From NCBI RefSeq assembly GCF_003752585.1, contig NZ_RKHR01000004.1, positions 248,001 through 312,000 on the forward strand: a stretch of 64,000 nucleotides of DNA, read 5' to 3'. Of this stretch, positions 38,933 to 48,016 are shown piece after piece. The notes under the pieces were generated by a model, which saw only the letters and a list, made by a program, of their open reading frames with translations, had not been told where the DNA came from and did no database searches. A program made the position numbers and the translations under genes. The DNA comes from Sinobacterium caligoides. GTDB taxonomy: Bacteria; Pseudomonadota; Gammaproteobacteria; Pseudomonadales; Sinobacteriaceae. How positions within the stretch are numbered: position 1 is the stretch's first letter; each line of letters starts with the position of its first letter.

Positions 38933-38993
38933 CAGGGTACACCTTTATTTAAAATAATTTGTTAAAAAATAATTGTGAAAGTCTTTTCGCTAG

Positions 38994-39287
38994 CTATTTA
39001 GCTGGCTCTACGGGGCTTTCCAACGACATTTCATCGTAGATTCTCATTGACCGTAACATCACGTCACGATCCACAGGAGAAAGACTTTCATCGTGCTTCC
39101 CCTCCATATTCCAGTGCAACTTATCCGGGGCGCCCAAGCCCTGCCAGGGTATGAAATAACTGACTGTTGGCTGCTCTTTATCACCGATAAAGCTCGATTC
39201 CAGCATGATAGGTTCATCATCGGAGTGGGCAGAAACTGCGATTAAAGCCGACGGCAGTAGTAATAAAGCTAAAAATATCTTCATCAT
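38994..39287 (-). CDS. Small exported protein of the envelope operon
   Basis: 97 residues with a clear signal peptide (MMKIFLALLLLPSALIAVSAHS) and a mature part of about 76 residues, acidic at both ends (SDDEPIML, SLESPVEPAK). I do not recognise a family. GGAG lies 5 nt before the ATG pair, and the upstream TPR lipoprotein ends 2 nt earlier, so it is part of the operon. Probably a periplasmic accessory of the ExbBD/TPR system. Confidence 0.75.
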   Translation of the reverse strand: MMKIFLALLLLPSALIAVSAHSDDEPIMLESSFIGDKEQPTVSYFIPWQGLGAPDKLHWNMEGKHDESLSPVDRDVMLRSMRIYDEMSLESPVEPAK

Positions 39288-39289
39288 CG

Positions 39290-40090
39290 CTACTCCAAGC
39301 CTGCCACAGTAGTGTCGATCACAGCAGGTAAAGCCTTACCTGTCAGCACGACAGCCTGACCAGTACGTTGCTGTAGATCAGCCAACCAAGCAACCACCCT
39401 CTCATCGGCCTCTACCGATAAAAATAAGTAGGCCTCCATATGACGCTGCGCCCTCAGAGGTAGATTCAGATACTGGTCATAGAGAATCGCTAAGTTGAGG
39501 TGGGCCTCGGGAAAATCTCGCCACAGTTTCAGCGCTGTGACATAACTATTCTGCGCCGCTAGGAAGTGCCCCTGTTGGCGCTGCACCTTAGCCAAGCCAA
39601 TATAGGCATTAACATTGCCCTTATTAACAGCTAGCGCGGCCTGATAGTGCTGCTCTGCCAGTACCCATTGACCGGCCCTGCGGTCTATATCGGCCATCAG
39701 TACCCAGGGACCAGAAAGGCTAGGATCCTGCTCCGTCAACTGCTTAAGAAAGCCCCTCGCCTGCTCTGGCTGATCCTTTCTCAAAGCACGTCGCGCCTGA
39801 ATAAATAGCTCGATAGAAGGCTTTGCAATCACCCCTTGTAAGGTCAGATAGGGATTCGCCATCGCTGTATAGACATCATTCTTGCCAGCTTTGGGTATAT
39901 ATTGCTTACTCGGCTCCAATGTCGCATTCTGTTCTTGCACTACCGGCTGATCGACCGACACCGTAATAGCAACATCCGTCTCCAACGGTGAGTGGTTAGC
40001 CTGCTGTTTTATCACGGCAGGTGTTGCCACACAGCCTGAAACTAGGGCCACAAGCACTGTAGAAAGTAATTTTTTATCGAATCTGATCAC
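39290..40090 (-). CDS. TPR-containing lipoprotein
   Basis: 266 residues from the GTG start at 40090, where GGAGG lies 9 nt upstream inside the preceding gene. The longer frame to 40120 would add ten residues. Signal peptide with LVSGC (Cys20). Tandem TPR-like helices occupy about residues 85-225 (for example AEQHYQAALAVNKGNVNAYIGLAKVQRQQG). The gene overlaps the 964-residue repeat protein by 17 nt. The position and build recall the GltE/AglT-type TPR lipoprotein of Myxococcus, but I cannot align it without a search. Confidence 0.82.
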   Translation of the reverse strand: MIRFDKKLLSTVLVALVSGCVATPAVIKQQANHSPLETDVAITVSVDQPVVQEQNATLEPSKQYIPKAGKNDVYTAMANPYLTLQGVIAKPSIELFIQARRALRKDQPEQARGFLKQLTEQDPSLSGPWVLMADIDRRAGQWVLAEQHYQAALAVNKGNVNAYIGLAKVQRQQGHFLAAQNSYVTALKLWRDFPEAHLNLAILYDQYLNLPLRAQRHMEAYLFLSVEADERVVAWLADLQQRTGQAVVLTGKALPAVIDTTVAGLE

Positions 40091-42968
40091 CGTAACCGAC
40101 CTCCAATTCTGTTTTTCCAAAACGATTAGGATTACGCACTGCCATCGCTTGATAGCTACGGTCTATCCATTCGTTGAATACCCCGGACCAGGCGCGGGAT
40201 ATATTGCCCATATGTAGCTCTTCCGCCAAATGATCGAATGGCTGTGCCTGCTGCTCGATAATGCCGTTATAAACACGCATATCCTGAGCGCTTAACTTTG
40301 GTTTTGGTGCCTGCCGTAACTCTTGAGCAAATTTCTGATAAAGCTCCGCCAACTTAAAGCTGGACTGAGTAGAAAATAGCAGCACACCGTAATCTGCTGC
40401 CTGTTGATAGCGTTGTGTAGCACTTTGTAGGGACTCATTTTTGCGAGGTAAACTCGCCTCTAGTGGCTGTCGTAGGCGCCTTTGCGAAAACTCCCAGGCG
40501 AAGTAATCACCGTATTCAACACAGGCCCAGGCGCCTAGCCAACGACTTCTGTCGGTGCGCAGGTTACCGCCCTTGCGATCGCCATCAATAACCCTGCGTA
40601 ACCAATAAAGATGCTTAATTTTATCACCGACTTTTTTATAACTGGTTGCTAGGTGATAGCGCGCCTCCATCCGTGTCTCAAATGGCTTTTCGTACGCGTG
40701 TGCATAACGCTTGAACAACGTAATGGCCGTCTGATAATCACCGCTATCCTCATACAACTTGGCGGCAATAAACAGCGCTTCACGCCTAACCTCTGCATCG
40801 GCATCTTGCTTGCTTAGTCTTAGGTAGCTGCTAGCAGCTTCACTGCTGCTGCCACTCTTCTCATAAGCGTAGGCGAGCTTGCGAGGGAACTCAGTCGCCA
40901 ACTCGTGTCGAGGGAACTCATCGCTAAGCTGTCGGAGCAGCTCTATTGCCTGTGGCCACTGGGCCTGAGCCAACAACATCGTTGCCGCATCATACTGCGC
41001 CACCACACGCACAGAGCTAGTAGGTGCTAACTGACGGATGCTCAGCAACAACTCCAGCGCCGCATCATCGTTGTGCTCACTCTGCTGTTGTTCCGCCTGC
41101 TTGTAAACAACCGTTGCTAAACGCTCTGTGACACGCTGATACTGTTCACTGCCAGGCGTAAGCATGTCACGCTGCAGCTGATAGTGAGTACTCGCCTTAG
41201 GATAATCATGTAATTGGAAGTAACAGTGCGCGGCAATGCCATAAGCCGTCTGTTGTAACGCATTATCGGTGGCCGTATTGCTATTGAGTAACGAGGCTGT
41301 CACATCTAGGGCTCGCTGATACTCATTTAAGGCAAAGAGTAATTCAGCCGCGTTAGTCAGCACGGCAGCAGATCGCTGATCACCGGGGAAGGTTTCGGCA
41401 AAACGCAACATACTACTCACCGCCGCCGCCTGTGCTCGCTTTCCTTTTCGAGAATCAGCGCCTAGGGCCTCAACATTCTTTTGGTGGGCAATAATCGCAG
41501 CATAACCAGCGTTAGCGGCATACTCACCGCGAGCATCACTCTTATTTTCATCTTCGGGTCGCTCATAGGCAACCTGTTCGTAATGACTGATCGCTTTTTC
41601 GTACTGCCCTGCCGAGAAGTAAGTTTCCGCGGTCAAGAAGGTAAACTCGGCGACTTTCTCCCCTGCGGGATAATCATCAATATAGCGCTGATAAAAGCTC
41701 GCGGCGGCTGCAAAAGCCTCTACCGCCCGCTGCTCGGTTTGTCGATATTGCTTGCTATCGGTCTTGTTTGCTGCAGTTAACTTCTCCAGTTCTGCTAACT
41801 GCGTCTGGCCATCGGCATGGTAACTTGTTGCTAACTGTTCGATATAATCGGCAATATTGCTGTTGATCTTCGCGGCGAAAGCGGTATTACCGGTAACATC
41901 ATAAGAGGAGCCAACACCATAGTAATCTATGTAATTCGCCTTCTCTAACAATGCCTGCTGAGGAAAGCCTGCGGCAATATAAGTCGCTATTAATTGTTCG
42001 TGTAACTCTGGTGCTTTCGTCGTCTTGCGATAATGATCAATATAACGGCGTAACGTTGCCGCTGAGTCCTCAAAACGCTCCTTCTCTAGGAAGTATTCCC
42101 CTAGATCCTGATAGATCATCCAGACATAGTCTTGCTTAGCGAGGCCGGGTACATCATCGATAGCCTCACTGCCACCCAACTGCGCTAAGGCCAACGTCAT
42201 CGAATGGATGGTATCTTTCAACAGTGCCTCATCGGCCTTGCTGGCAACATCACCGTTGCCCTGTAGCACTGCTTTTAACACCACATAGAAAGCGTTAATT
42301 GACTCTGTGTAAGCCCCCTGCTTATACAGTGACCAACCCAGCATATAGTGGGCGTTAGCGGCGAGCTTTAGGTCTTCACCTAGCGTCACCTTACGATAGA
42401 AGGCCTCCGCCTGACGGTAGTCTTGATCGTTAAAATAAATATCACCTAACCGGAAGTAGGCCTCGGCATTATAGCTAAATGCAGGATGCTTGGTGGTAAG
42501 GCGTAGCAGCATATCTCTCGCCTTATACGCATTCCCGTCCATATCATAAGCCTTCGCAAGCTGGTACAAAACCTCAGCGTTATCCGGCGAGTTGGGGTAT
42601 TTTTCCAGCACCTGTTGATAAGATAGAATCGCTTCTTGGTAATAACTCTTATGCTGACCTGCCGTTACCGCTTGTTGATGAGAGCCTTCGAGCATATAGA
42701 CATCAGCAATCCGGCGCTCTATTTGTTCTTTCAACTCCTCGTCTTGAAACAGGTCGAGTAACTGTTGATACTCCTCTCTCACCTGGCCGTGATTGAGCTG
42801 CTGAAAAGTGATTGGCTGCTCTTTTTCAGCCTTATAATCCAACCCTGCCAGTGTTCCGCCACCACTACAGCCCGCCAAAGCCGAGACAACGGCAACCGCT
42901 AATAGGCCTCTATAACTGAATCGATGATTTATCATGCTCAAGGTTCTGGATGTGTAAAGCTGTTTCAT
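40074..42968 (-). CDS. Large TPR lipoprotein
   Basis: 964 residues. Signal peptide with a likely lipobox SALAGC near residue 34 and then CSGGG. Many tetratricopeptide/YbgF-like repeats follow (AEVLYQLAKAYDMDGNAYKARDML, AEAYFRLGDIYFNDQDYRQAEAFYRKV, YEKAISHYEQVAYERPED). It is probably an outer-membrane-anchored periplasmic scaffold. The ATG overlaps the previous stop by one base (TAATG), so translation is coupled. A second in-frame ATG at residue 12 could also start it. Confidence 0.85.
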   Translation of the reverse strand: MKQLYTSRTLSMINHRFSYRGLLAVAVVSALAGCSGGGTLAGLDYKAEKEQPITFQQLNHGQVREEYQQLLDLFQDEELKEQIERRIADVYMLEGSHQQAVTAGQHKSYYQEAILSYQQVLEKYPNSPDNAEVLYQLAKAYDMDGNAYKARDMLLRLTTKHPAFSYNAEAYFRLGDIYFNDQDYRQAEAFYRKVTLGEDLKLAANAHYMLGWSLYKQGAYTESINAFYVVLKAVLQGNGDVASKADEALLKDTIHSMTLALAQLGGSEAIDDVPGLAKQDYVWMIYQDLGEYFLEKERFEDSAATLRRYIDHYRKTTKAPELHEQLIATYIAAGFPQQALLEKANYIDYYGVGSSYDVTGNTAFAAKINSNIADYIEQLATSYHADGQTQLAELEKLTAANKTDSKQYRQTEQRAVEAFAAAASFYQRYIDDYPAGEKVAEFTFLTAETYFSAGQYEKAISHYEQVAYERPEDENKSDARGEYAANAGYAAIIAHQKNVEALGADSRKGKRAQAAAVSSMLRFAETFPGDQRSAAVLTNAAELLFALNEYQRALDVTASLLNSNTATDNALQQTAYGIAAHCYFQLHDYPKASTHYQLQRDMLTPGSEQYQRVTERLATVVYKQAEQQQSEHNDDAALELLLSIRQLAPTSSVRVVAQYDAATMLLAQAQWPQAIELLRQLSDEFPRHELATEFPRKLAYAYEKSGSSSEAASSYLRLSKQDADAEVRREALFIAAKLYEDSGDYQTAITLFKRYAHAYEKPFETRMEARYHLATSYKKVGDKIKHLYWLRRVIDGDRKGGNLRTDRSRWLGAWACVEYGDYFAWEFSQRRLRQPLEASLPRKNESLQSATQRYQQAADYGVLLFSTQSSFKLAELYQKFAQELRQAPKPKLSAQDMRVYNGIIEQQAQPFDHLAEELHMGNISRAWSGVFNEWIDRSYQAMAVRNPNRFGKTELEVGYGDQIR

Positions 42969-44671
42969 TAAGGCTGCTCCCCATTACGCTGCTTTGCCTG
43001 ATCCAGTGTCATCAACGTGGTATCAAACAATCTTGCCTTCGCTAACCGAGCCTGAGCCCAGTAGTAATTCATACGCTCCTCATGCTTGCTTAGCTCCGCA
43101 TCGACAAGACCTCTCATCACTGGCTCTAAGTAGGCGATATAATCATTGGTACGCCCGAGTAGGCGCTCTATTTGCCGATGTGTTTGCTCTACTTGCTGCT
43201 TCGCACCTGCCGGCTGCAAATAAGGCTTTTTAACCTCTGACAAATGTTTCAAACGATCAGTAAGTAGTGTCATTTCACTATCGACACTCTGCTCTAGAGC
43301 GGCAAAACGTCGCTGCTGCTCAGGCTGGAAACTCAGGCTATAAAGGTGTAACTCAGCAAACTGATCCTGCAATTGATCTGTCAGCGCCTCCCCTTGTTCG
43401 ACAACCTGAGCAATGGATTTATAGGCCTGTAAAGAAGCCTTATTGTTAACCACTAGACGATGCTGTTGACGCTGGCTATGCCAGTAATAAAGGTTATTCT
43501 GTATGGCATAAAGATCGGCCAACTCACGCAGTGTTTCCTGAAAAGCATTGCTCGCCATTAAATCAATCAGAAAAGGTGTTAGCTTTTTATAATCCACCGA
43601 TGGTTGCGACCCGTACCAATCTGACTCATCCATAATCGCTTTGAGGTTAGTCACAAATTCACGGGGAACGTCTTGCCCTGCAATCACCGCCCTAGCCTGT
43701 TTCACCATGGCAATACCACGTTCAAACTCCTGCTCCGCAAGGAGGTAGTGCTTTAACGCGCGGCGCGGCGCTTGCTGCTGCTCAAACAAGTAACCGAGTA
43801 AAACCTTGGCCTCTTGTACCTCGGCAATAGCAATAGAACGACGGTCAAGCGCCATCAAACCAGCAATGGCGTGCTTAAAGTCTTTTCGTTTAATTGCCGT
43901 CCAGGCGTAGCTCAATAAGCCGCGATTGGAGTAGAGGCCAGTGGTACGAATATTTTGTAACGCCAGCCAAGCGCCGCTGAAACTTCCCTGCTGAATGGAG
44001 ACCTGGGCTATTGCATGTTTCGCTCTATCCGCTAATACCAGTAGCTCATCGCTTTGACCGGAGTAGGCGGCCACAGTCATAAGTTTCTGTAACCCAGCTT
44101 CTTGCTCACCCTGCTTGAGTTGCGCTATCGCCAAATTAAATAATAAATAGGGGTAAAACGGCGTCCCCTGCAAGCTCGACTGCAATAACGACTCAGCGGC
44201 TACAAGATGCTGTCCCGAAATATTAAGCAGGCTCGCTAGGTAGTGATATTCTGGATGCAGATCTGCCGGTATCTCGCCCTGTACTCGCAACAGCGACGCC
44301 AAGGCCTGCTGTGTGTTGCCCTTGTGATATTGCAACTTTGCTAAATAATACCAGGCTCGATTAGCAGTAGATTCTGGCTGTGTCGACGCCAACACCTGAT
44401 CAAACAAAAGTGCCGACTCACGTGGTAGACCATACGACAACAACATCCCACCTTCGAGTACACGTCCCTCGGCGGAAGTCGCCATGGTGTTGTTCTTACT
44501 CGCCACGAAACGCTGACTCACCAATGCGTTGAAGTAATCCTGGCTATAGTAGTCAAACAACACTTCGCCGTAATCCAGTTGCTGACTACGAGGCACCGCA
44601 AGCTCACCAGCTACAGCCAGCGGCAACCACACAGCAAGCGTGAGCATGACAGCCATCAGTAACTTTCGCAT
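42968..44671 (-). CDS. Exported TPR-like repeat protein
   Basis: 567 residues from ATG 44671, which gives a classic signal peptide MRKLLMAVMLTLAVWLPLAVAGE. An in-frame ATG at 44716, overlapping the stop of the gene before, would add 15 hydrophobic residues and could be used by translational coupling. The mature part has TPR-like helices (YYLAKLQYHKGNTQQALASLLRV, YLLFNLAIAQLKQGEQEAG) and, near the end, a long helical region with SEVKKPYLQPAG. It is periplasmic, second gene of the envelope operon. Confidence 0.82.
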   Translation of the reverse strand: MRKLLMAVMLTLAVWLPLAVAGELAVPRSQQLDYGEVLFDYYSQDYFNALVSQRFVASKNNTMATSAEGRVLEGGMLLSYGLPRESALLFDQVLASTQPESTANRAWYYLAKLQYHKGNTQQALASLLRVQGEIPADLHPEYHYLASLLNISGQHLVAAESLLQSSLQGTPFYPYLLFNLAIAQLKQGEQEAGLQKLMTVAAYSGQSDELLVLADRAKHAIAQVSIQQGSFSGAWLALQNIRTTGLYSNRGLLSYAWTAIKRKDFKHAIAGLMALDRRSIAIAEVQEAKVLLGYLFEQQQAPRRALKHYLLAEQEFERGIAMVKQARAVIAGQDVPREFVTNLKAIMDESDWYGSQPSVDYKKLTPFLIDLMASNAFQETLRELADLYAIQNNLYYWHSQRQQHRLVVNNKASLQAYKSIAQVVEQGEALTDQLQDQFAELHLYSLSFQPEQQRRFAALEQSVDSEMTLLTDRLKHLSEVKKPYLQPAGAKQQVEQTHRQIERLLGRTNDYIAYLEPVMRGLVDAELSKHEERMNYYWAQARLAKARLFDTTLMTLDQAKQRNGEQP

Positions 44672-44709
44672 AACAACCAACAGGGAGGGCAATATTAATA
44701 ACATACTTA

Positions 44710-45315
44710 TTACCATTGCCGCAGGGCAAATATCGGCTCTTGTATATTCGCATCATCGGCAATAGATATTTCTAGATACTGACCTGCTGGCGACTTCTCA
44801 AACTCAAGACTTTTCGCTCTTTTATAGGCGCGCCCGTCAGGTCCAACACCGGTAAAGAAAGCAGTAGCGCTGTGCTTGCCCTGATTAAGATTCGTCACAT
44901 AGAGCTTCTGTATACCGCCCCGACTAAGCGCCATACGTTGTTTTTCTGAATACAAGTGCGTTGTCACTAATTTTCCGTCTATTTTAAGCTTCACGCTTTC
45001 AATCTTAAAATATTCACCGCCAGAAATAGACAAAAACACTGAGTACTTTGTCGTCGTAGGAAATAGAATCCTCTCCTCCATGAGGCGAACATCTTTATTT
45101 AAATCTATCACCTCATCTTTTAGCCCTTGAATATCCTCAGATAGTTTTTTAATCGCTACTCGAGCATCCAGCTCAACGCTCTGCACCTTCTCCTTACCAA
45201 ACTGAAGAGCATCACCATCATCAGACCAACACAATGACGGCAGAAAAAAACAAGCAATTAAAAAACCACCAAGACACAGCCTTAGTAGCATTAACAAGGG
45301 AGTTACACCAGACAT
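44710..45315 (-). CDS. Exported coiled-coil protein, first gene of the envelope operon
   Basis: 201 residues from ATG 45315. The longer frame starts at TTG 45366 and is less likely. N-terminal hydrophobic segment with possible signal cleavage after SLCWS. A coiled coil with heptad-like spacing follows (VAIKKLSEDIQGLKDEVIDLNKDVRLMEERI), then a beta-rich domain (VKLKIDGKLV, LNQGKHSATAFFTG) that could bind another envelope protein. I do not recognise the family. It heads a run of nine same-strand genes with gaps of at most 78 nt. Confidence 0.72.
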   Translation of the reverse strand: MSGVTPLLMLLRLCLGGFLIACFFLPSLCWSDDGDALQFGKEKVQSVELDARVAIKKLSEDIQGLKDEVIDLNKDVRLMEERILFPTTTKYSVFLSISGGEYFKIESVKLKIDGKLVTTHLYSEKQRMALSRGGIQKLYVTNLNQGKHSATAFFTGVGPDGRAYKRAKSLEFEKSPAGQYLEISIADDANIQEPIFALRQW

Positions 45316-45654
45316 ACCACGCCATCCAAGATCATAATTTGCAACGAGGATTTTCCACAAAACCAACGAAGTTAGATTTATTATTTTCTAATTATGCAAA
45401 AAACAAACAGCCCAGTGTTAGAAAACACTGCGTTTTACCAACCTGCTCACAATAAAAACAAAAACAATCAGCCAAAGCATCGACGACGACACAGTTTCGG
45501 AATTATATCGCCCACAACAATAGCGACAAGAGCAAAACAGCTTGTTTAGTGAACGAGTTATCAATATCTCTCACTACCAGTTCGCTGAGAAAAAACATTT
45601 AACCCTCTACAATGTCTTCATCAAAATTATAAGCACCTCCTGGACAATATAATA
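45316..45654. other. Intergenic region between the envelope operon and the first outer-membrane barrel gene
   Basis: 339-nt divergent spacer, AT-rich on the barrel side. It must hold the operon promoter and the promoter of the barrel gene at 45655. I see no consensus operator or additional gene. Confidence 0.4.
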
Positions 45655-46293
45655 ATGAACTGTCGCCGCTTTACGCCCGCACTATTTCTAATGCTAACTA
45701 GCACCTACTGCATCGCCGAGGAAGGCATAAAAGAGCAAACTATTACCATTATCGAGCCCAAGGAAAGAACACCAAACAAACGAGCTGCCGCCATTGATAG
45801 CGAACAATTTGAGTTCGGCATAAGCGTCGGCGCACAATCGGTCGAAGATTTCAGCCCTGCTATCTCTTACGGCCTTAACTTTAGCTACCACCTAACTGAT
45901 AAAATAATCACTCAGCTAAACTTTTCTCGCGCAAACATCAGCAAAGCTGACTTCGAGACAAACCTCGACAGGGACTTCCTCGAAAAAAAGGATCGAGACT
46001 TTCAACAAGCCAGCCTACTAGGCGGCTACAAAATTTTGCCTGGACGCAGCTATCTAAGCAGCAACTACAAATTCAACTCCGCTATCTACCTGCTTGCTGG
46101 CGCAAGCTTTGTAGAGTTTGCAGGAGATAAAGGCACTGCAGCCGTGGTAGGCGGAAGTTATCGTCTAGTGCTAACAGACAGCATTACCAGTAGCCTCGAC
46201 CTAAAAGACTACATCTACGAGCGCAATTTCTTATCAGAGAAAAAACTGAGCCACAATATCGAAGCCAGTATAACAATCAACGCACTTTTTTAG
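45655..46293 (+). CDS. Outer-membrane beta-barrel protein (OMP_myx_plus-like)
   Basis: 212 residues. Signal peptide MNCRRFTPALFLMLTSTYCIAEE. The mature protein has alternating hydrophobic strands (FEFGISVGAQ, AISYGLNFSYHLT, SSLDLKDYIYE, HNIEASITINALF) and ends in Phe, an outer-membrane insertion signal. Style and length fit the outer-membrane beta-barrel family first noted in Myxococcus gliding clusters. It is divergent from the ExbBD/TPR operon and may be its outer-membrane partner. Confidence 0.8.
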   Translation: MNCRRFTPALFLMLTSTYCIAEEGIKEQTITIIEPKERTPNKRAAAIDSEQFEFGISVGAQSVEDFSPAISYGLNFSYHLTDKIITQLNFSRANISKADFETNLDRDFLEKKDRDFQQASLLGGYKILPGRSYLSSNYKFNSAIYLLAGASFVEFAGDKGTAAVVGGSYRLVLTDSITSSLDLKDYIYERNFLSEKKLSHNIEASITINALF

Positions 46294-46400
46294 ACAGTCA
46301 ACACTCCGAGTTAGACGACCCAACACAGAACTTTAGCCGATCTAACCAAGCATTTTAGATAGCCAAAATAAAGACGCTCTAGTAAAGTAAGGACGGAACG

Positions 46401-47306
46401 ATGTTTTTATGTAACAAAAAAACGCCCAACGACGATAGATTAACAGCGAGACGAAACGCAGCGCTACTGCTATTTAGCACTCTCGCAAGCCTGCATAGCC
46501 CACTTCTCTTTGCTGAAGATGATTTCGGCGAGGCCTGCGAATGCAAATTTAACCACAGCGGCACCAGGACTATTCCAGTAATCATACGTGACTTTAAAAG
46601 CTCACATCCTGACTTTGAAACCAACACCGTGATGGATGTAGGTATCGTTGAACCTATTCTTGGTGCCGACGGGCGGCCGATCTACGGTCAACACGGCCCC
46701 AACGGCACCGCCACCACCTCCGGAAAAGCTAACTTCGATCAGTGGTACCGCAACAGCGAAGGCATCAATATAGCCGTCCCCCTTTCCATAGAGCTAACTG
46801 AAGTATCAACCAATAAATGGCAATACAGTAACTCGTCCTTTTTTCCTATCGACAACGCCGGCTGGAATGCTCCCGATCTAAAAACTAACAACGACGACAA
46901 CACAAGAAGACAAAACTCCCGCAGAGGCGGCTGGTGGGACTGGCTAAAACCCGACCCCAACAATAACAACAAGCCAGTCGATCCGTCAGACGACCCGATT
47001 ATCATCGATAACGGCCACAACTATCACTTCACACTTGAGACTCACCTGAAGTTTGACTACAACGGAGGGGAGGTTTTTACTTTCACCGGCGATGACGACC
47101 TGTGGGTTTACATCAACGGCGTTCTTGCTATTGATATTGGCGGCATTCACTCCGCCATAAGCCGTACCATTGATTTCGATGAGATGGCCGACGAACTGGG
47201 CATCGAAGTAGGAAATAGCTACAGCTTCGACCTATTCTTTGCCGAACGGCATACCACAGAGTCTAACTTCAAGTTCCAAACTAGCCTCAACCTGCAGTGC
47301 CTTTAA
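46401..47306 (+). CDS. Secreted fibro-slime domain protein
   Basis: 301 residues. Signal peptide ends near LLFAED. The body shows [16 protein letters not shown], then a spacer with Asn/Pro-rich [14 protein letters not shown], then [44 protein letters not shown], the signature of the fibro-slime domain (PA14-like), and a C-terminal CL. The family occurs in surface and extracellular adhesion or slime proteins of social and gliding bacteria. It follows the barrel gene at 45655 on the same strand, with AAGGACGGAACG before the ATG. Confidence 0.85.
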   Translation: MFLCNKKTPNDDRLTARRNAALLLFSTLASLHSPLLFAEDDFGEACECKFNHSGTRTIPVIIRDFKSSHPDFETNTVMDVGIVEPILGADGRPIYGQHGPNGTATTSGKANFDQWYRNSEGINIAVPLSIELTEVSTNKWQYSNSSFFPIDNAGWNAPDLKTNNDDNTRRQNSRRGGWWDWLKPDPNNNNKPVDPSDDPIIIDNGHNYHFTLETHLKFDYNGGEVFTFTGDDDLWVYINGVLAIDIGGIHSAISRTIDFDEMADELGIEVGNSYSFDLFFAERHTTESNFKFQTSLNLQCL

Positions 47307-47316
47307 GCTTAAAGGC
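47299..47316. repeat. Perfect 18-bp palindrome at the fibro-slime stop codon
   Basis: GCCTTTAAGCTTAAAGGC is fully palindromic and contains the stop codon. With a G-T pair the stem extends by about three more. It could be an mRNA 3-prime hairpin, though no T-run follows. Confidence 0.7.
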
Positions 47317-47389
47317 GCTTACAGCGATACATAAAACGCGGTAACAGAGAGTCTCTCCGCTACCGCCATGATCACCGCAGAAAAACGTA

Positions 47390-48016
47390 CTAAAACAGAT
47401 AACTCAAGCCCAACGTCAATTGCATATTATGCTTGAGATCATCCTCCTCCAATAGATCTGAACGATAGAGCCTATCACGCCAATCCAAGCGAACAATATA
47501 GCGCCGCACCAACTCTATTTGATAGCCGACACCATAACTGTAAGTGAAATTGGCCTCCCCACCAAACTCACTGTTACCGACACCGGTCAATAGATAGAGC
47601 GCGCTCAGGCTTGCGTAATCGTCAGTAACAAAGACCTCACCCTGCAACAGCTTATAGCCCAACAAAAAATCATAATAGTAATAATCACGATCATCATTGA
47701 CAAACAGAGCCCCCTGACTTTCCTCATAGGATGACAGCTCAACATCGGCAGCGATCGCAGCATTGAACTGTAAAAAAAAGTCTTCCGAGGCCTGAAAGTT
47801 AGCCGATAGGCCTGTTAGCCATGCACTCGACGCATTATCAATATTAACCACACCACCGACAACACCAATATCAAACAACTCTTTATCGATATTTGATGGG
47901 GTGATTTCGTCACTATCACCAAAGGACAAGGCACTCGCGATACCCGCAGACACTGAGGGTACAGAGGAGAAACCAAGACAAGCCGTTAAAAGAAAGAGTT
48001 GAAACCTATTTTCCAT
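47390..48016 (-). CDS. Outer-membrane beta-barrel protein
   Basis: 208 residues. Signal peptide MENRFQLFLLTACLGFSSVPSVSAG, then beta strands typical of small porin-like barrels and a C-terminal Phe (LGLSYLF). It is built like the barrel at 45655: DWRDRLYRSDLLEEDDLKHNMQLTLGLSYLF here parallels DLKDYIYERNFLSEKKLSHNIEASITINALF there, a clear relationship. The gene overlaps the preceding SH3/barrel gene by 31 nt. Confidence 0.82.
   Translation of the reverse strand: MENRFQLFLLTACLGFSSVPSVSAGIASALSFGDSDEITPSNIDKELFDIGVVGGVVNIDNASSAWLTGLSANFQASEDFFLQFNAAIAADVELSSYEESQGALFVNDDRDYYYYDFLLGYKLLQGEVFVTDDYASLSALYLLTGVGNSEFGGEANFTYSYGVGYQIELVRRYIVRLDWRDRLYRSDLLEEDDLKHNMQLTLGLSYLF

Noticed and set aside
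45234-45455. 73-codon ORF in the divergent spacer
   Set aside because: Mostly overlaps the coiled-coil gene on the other strand and lacks a ribosome-binding site.
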